This document shows, piece by piece, positions 60,600 to 64,000 of a stretch of DNA of 64,000 nt; position 1 is the stretch's first letter, and each line of letters opens with the position of its first letter. The notes under the pieces were generated by a model that did no database searches, was not told where the DNA came from, and saw only the letters and a program-made list of their open reading frames with translations. Source of the stretch: Lepidodermella squamata (lineage: Eukaryota; Gastrotricha). Position numbers and translations under genes: made by a program. The stretch covers positions 558,001 to 622,000 of the forward strand of contig JBLDXI010000001.1 of assembly GCA_047495785.1 (NCBI GenBank), in the 5' to 3' direction.

Positions 60600-61047
60600 T
60601 ACGTAGCTGAAGTTAGCGGGCCACCCCCTGGCGGGCCACCCTTCCGTGTTAGTTAAATTTGTGCTTTTTTTATGTGAAATATGTGCCTCGGCGAGGCACA
60701 TAATACCATGCTATCAGCACAAAAATAGCACCTTTCTATAATTGGAAGGCTAAAAAATGGCCCGCTAACTTCAATAAACAGCGGATTTTGCTGAAGTTAG
60801 CGGGCCCGCGGGCCATTCATCAGCGGGCCACTGTTATGCTACTTGCTACTCTTCCTCTTGCTGCTACTGATTTACAAATAGCTTCCAATTATGTGCCTCG
60901 ATGATTTCAGTAGTTCCCGTGTGTTTCCGCTTCAACAATATCTTGCATGCGCACTGAAAACCACAAAAGTGGTGGGGAGGGAAGGGGGGGGGGGGGCGCG
61001 CGCGCACTTGCGGCTACCTTTGGCCCGCTAACTTCACCAGCTACGTA
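60600..61047. mobile_element. Composite inverted-repeat element (two nested MITE-like units)
   Basis: Two units each bounded by TGAAGTTAGCGGG and its complement CCCGCTAACTTCA: 60608-60773 (16-base perfect ends including GGCCA/TGGCC) and 60792-61036. The outer flanks add TACGTAGCTG on the left and its complement on the right, giving a 448-base inverted repeat. Unit 1 has an 11-base-arm palindrome (60680-60702, TATGTGCCTCG). Half of it recurs at about 60892-60901 in unit 2. There is no coding capacity. Confidence 0.75.
60975..61006. repeat. Poly-G and (GC)n simple repeat
   Basis: Within the composite element: a purine-rich stretch passing into a run of about 13 G and then alternating GC. Its length is prone to sequencing error. 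Confidence 0.7.
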
Positions 61048-61322
61048 AAATACTAAAAGAGGAAAGAAATAAATCACGTCCAAACTCGATCGAGCATCCT
61101 CTAGTCTTGTTATTCTTGTTATAAAATGCGTAGCTTTACTTTTAATTACCCCTTTGCCATTGAAATCCTACTATCAATACATAATTAATGCAATCTATAA
61201 TGCTTACACAATAATACACAATACAAAATAAGTAACTGTGTCTTTGCTATGAAAGCTGTAAAAAAGACCATCACTAAATCTATTTATTTTCCTTACAGGT
61301 AACTTATTATTGCTTGTAAGTT

Positions 61323-62974
61323 ATGGGCGAAGAGGGGCAGACTATCGCGGATTTCACTAGCAGTTCTGATAAGGAGAAATCGCCTTCGATTGAAACGTAA
61401 CGTGAAATCGAACATTTGCAAATTGATGAAATATAATTTATGAGCTTCGTTTATTTATCACATTAGCGCAAACCAACCGGAAAAAACTGCAAGTATGGCT
61501 GGTAACAATCAAGAGCCTGAGTTCGAGTGGTACTCCTCAGATTATAGCACTGCATATAGCGATGCATATACTCAAAAGCCGTATGCCGCTCGAGGCGCAA
61601 TTAAACCAAGCAGCAAGTTTGTACTGAATGGGCAAAATGACAATCGCTTCGTTGGCCCCGCAACAGAATATAATACTTCATACGTTGGACAGCCTTATGC
61701 AAAAGTTCAACCTATTGTACCCAAATCGGGAATGGATTTGTTTGAACCTGGCAAAATATCTAGCAGCACCACTACTAAATCTGACTACGTTGCCTACACA
61801 TTCGAAGCCCCGATACGCCCCAAAGGTCCGCAGGGGGCTAAACCGAGTGGAAAAATTGAGTTTTCAACCAGCTATAGTGAAGTATGACCTGGCTGCTTTA
61901 TATTGAGATTAAAATTACGACTAACCATTTACCAGGAATTTTCTCCCAAGCCACTGGACAAGGTTGGAATTATCAAACCAAATTTAGCACTGCGAGTTCT
62001 CGAGGCCAAGTTTCATGGAGAGCCATCTTATTCAAGTGATTACCGAGAGTGGAAAATCCCAGAACGCCCCAAAAGATTTCAGCAAATTAAATACAACCCT
62101 CCATCAGTTCCGTTCGAGGGCAGTGCTACATACAGCACCGACTTTATTCCAAGGCCTATTCAAAAAGTTGAACCATGTAAGCCTATCAATAATGGCGTCC
62201 GAATGGGAGATCAGCCATTCAGCGGCTCAACTGATTACAAGGACACTTTTATTGAGCATCAGATAACACCGAGGTAGGTGCATTCCTACCGTTTGCAATT
62301 GGATCTAATTTTGCAAAATAGATATGTCCACCCTCCTGAAGTTTATAACTTGCCAAAAGTACCCGTGGAAAGCATATCTACCTCGATGTCTGATTTTCAG
62401 CCTCTCCCGCTGGTAAAAACTGAGGCCATTGTTCCCAAGTCGGAGCTGAGGAATGCCGATGCGAAGTTGGACGATTCAACGACTACCAAGGTATAATTTC
62501 CTGTTTCCGGTACTAATCAGAAGTACATATCATCATTTTATGTTACAGTCTGATTACGTCGAATGGCCCGTGGAAAGATTTCGACCTAGATGGCAACGCC
62601 CCCAATGGCAGAAATCAGCGGAAAAAGTGGACTATTTTACAACTTCGGCAGAAGATTTCAAACCATACGAGATAAAGCCTATCAAGCGCATCCGCCCTCC
62701 ATCGAGGCAACGGAAACTTGACGCGAAGTTCTCATCTGAAACACAATATGCTCAAGATTATCTGAGGTGGGGAGAAGTGGAGCGAACAAAGCCTATTATT
62801 CGAGAATCATATCAAGCTTCAGCTGATCCATTCTCCGGGAATAGCACTTACTCAACAACATTTATTGCACATCAATGCGACAAACCAGAGATAATCAAAA
62901 AAGATAACAGAAGCAAGGTTTTTCCTTCTATTCCGAACCGGGCGGCCAATAAGCGAACAGTGGCTGCTGCTTGA
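61323..62974 (+). CDS. SAXO-like stabilizer of axonemal microtubules
   Basis: Microtubule-binding protein of ciliary or flagellar axonemes (SAXO1/SAXO2, FAM154). Five exons (61323-61396, 61467-61881, 61936-62273, 62322-62490, 62549-62974) total 1422 bases, 473 residues. The ATG at 61323 is preferred over 61495 because exon 1 joins in phase (SIET/ANQPEK). Mn-type repeats recur about every 30-35 residues: Ser/Thr-Tyr-x-x-(D/T)-(Y/F) plus a Pro-Ile/Lys-Pro turn. Examples are GPATEYNTSYVGQPYAKVQP, GSATYSTDFIPRPIQKVEP and GNSTYSTTFIAH. STTTKSDYV appears twice. No membrane segment or cysteine cluster. SAXO1 versus SAXO2 cannot be assigned. Confidence 0.8.
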
Positions 62975-64000
62975 TGAAGCTCAATGTAACCTGGCGTTGA
63001 CTGTTTGATGCAACACGTAGTAATTCCTTTAGATGAGAAAACGTCGTATTTTTCTTGAATCATCAATATATTGCTCGTTTGATCGGTTCTGTTACCTGTG
63101 AAGCTATGCCAATCTATGCATCATTATTTTGGATATTCGGCGTATACTCATTTCTATCAAGCTATTACATCAACCTGTACTTTTTTGAATGCGTAAGAAC
63201 ATGAAAATGTGAATGCATTCGAAATCGAGGCCAACCTAGAGGTGCATCGTAAAGCATTTCAGTCTTTTTGTTATATGTATATATTTCTCTATCCCGGACC
63301 ATTGCAATCCCGGAACCAAAATACCGCCCATCCGCAATTTTCCCAAGTCAAAGCTTACTATATGATTACCGGTAACCGAGAGGCTTTTTCTTTTCTATAT
63401 AATGTCTTTCGCCGAAACATTCCTTACAACATATGAGCCTTAAAAACAGCTATCCTGTAGCGTATTGACTTTTTGCAGCATTGCAGCCTTGAAACAGCTT
63501 ATTTCTTGCACTATTATGATCGGCACTCGCATGAAATTATTGAATTTTTGATTAATTAGATCAAATTAAGAATTTTACTTCGCATTCTTTAATTTCTTGA
63601 AATTATTTATATATCATTTTCTTATTATTTTGTATTTTGTTGTCACTTATTTTCTGAAGTACAAAATCATTTTAGTTTGTAACTTTACCCCGTAATACAA
63701 ATACAATCATATCGGATCCTTCTGTGAAATCTGAATAATAAAAATTGAGCTTCAATTAGTCAATCATTTTATTATTCCTTATTCAAATCGAAAATGTGGT
63801 ATTGCGTTTTATGCGATCTATGTATATAGTTAACCAATTCGAACAAGCGGACGCCAGGCACCCCAGACCGAGAATTTCATCATTGTCATTCTGATATGAA
63901 GAGCGCAAAATTTGTAATATACTCACTGTAATCATATTCAAGAAAACATAAGCAATATTTGTTGTTTTTTCGGTAATTTGTTTGCATTCAATTCGTTTTC
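62975..64000. other. Right-edge flank, about 1 kb
   Basis: AT-rich DNA with no supported gene, tRNA or repeat; the frame at 63209-63436 has no family resemblance. Confidence 0.5.

Overview
The window is 64 kb of nuclear DNA from a compact animal genome. Nearly every coding region is split by short introns, mostly 45-70 bases, and the genes are ordinary metazoan ones (oligosaccharyltransferase, Integrator, augmin, GABA-B-like receptor, Cys-loop channels, trypsin-like proteases). Intron length, gene density and gene content fit a small ecdysozoan, such as an early-branching nematode or a tardigrade. I cannot settle the clade by reading alone. Genes for an augmin subunit and an axonemal SAXO-like protein argue against a Caenorhabditis-like genome.

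Layout. 1-2.7 kb (minus): 5' part of mitochondrial ribosomal protein mS27, then INTS10 only 62 bases away. 4.0-6.3 kb: ribophorin II. 6.9-8.8 kb: ankyrin-DHHC palmitoyltransferase of the HIP14 type. 10.7-20.2 kb: four tandem paralogous Cys-loop channel genes; a fifth lies at 30.7-32.9 kb. 20.8-22.1 kb (minus): an unresolved locus with hydrophobic segments. 22.3-52.7 kb: a cluster of secreted S1 serine proteases and catalytically dead homologs on both strands, interrupted by a His/Arg-rich secreted peptide gene, a GABA-B-like receptor, the fifth channel and a LamG-like secreted protein. 53.5-59.2 kb (minus): HAUS6, an eIF4E2 (4EHP)-like cap-binding protein and C2CD5. 59.6-61.05 kb: transposon debris (a LINE 3' end and a composite inverted-repeat element). 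61.3-63.0 kb: a SAXO-like microtubule protein.

The most distinctive content is the protease cluster. Its members share one architecture: signal peptide, hypervariable low-complexity region, a conserved Cys-Gly, an activation site, then the S1 domain. Three S1 domains have lost catalytic residues. One gene joins a dead S1 domain to a live one in a single reading frame. Two acidic-repeat homologs carry the same His-to-Gln and Ser-to-Leu changes and share a near-identical last exon, as expected from gene conversion. The five channels have unusual pore residues and a conserved dibasic motif ahead of the ligand-binding domain.

Exon models were built by eye from splice signals, reading phase and family alignment. 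For the five channels, ribophorin II, HIP14, SAXO and the two acidic homologs, the summed exon lengths are multiples of three.
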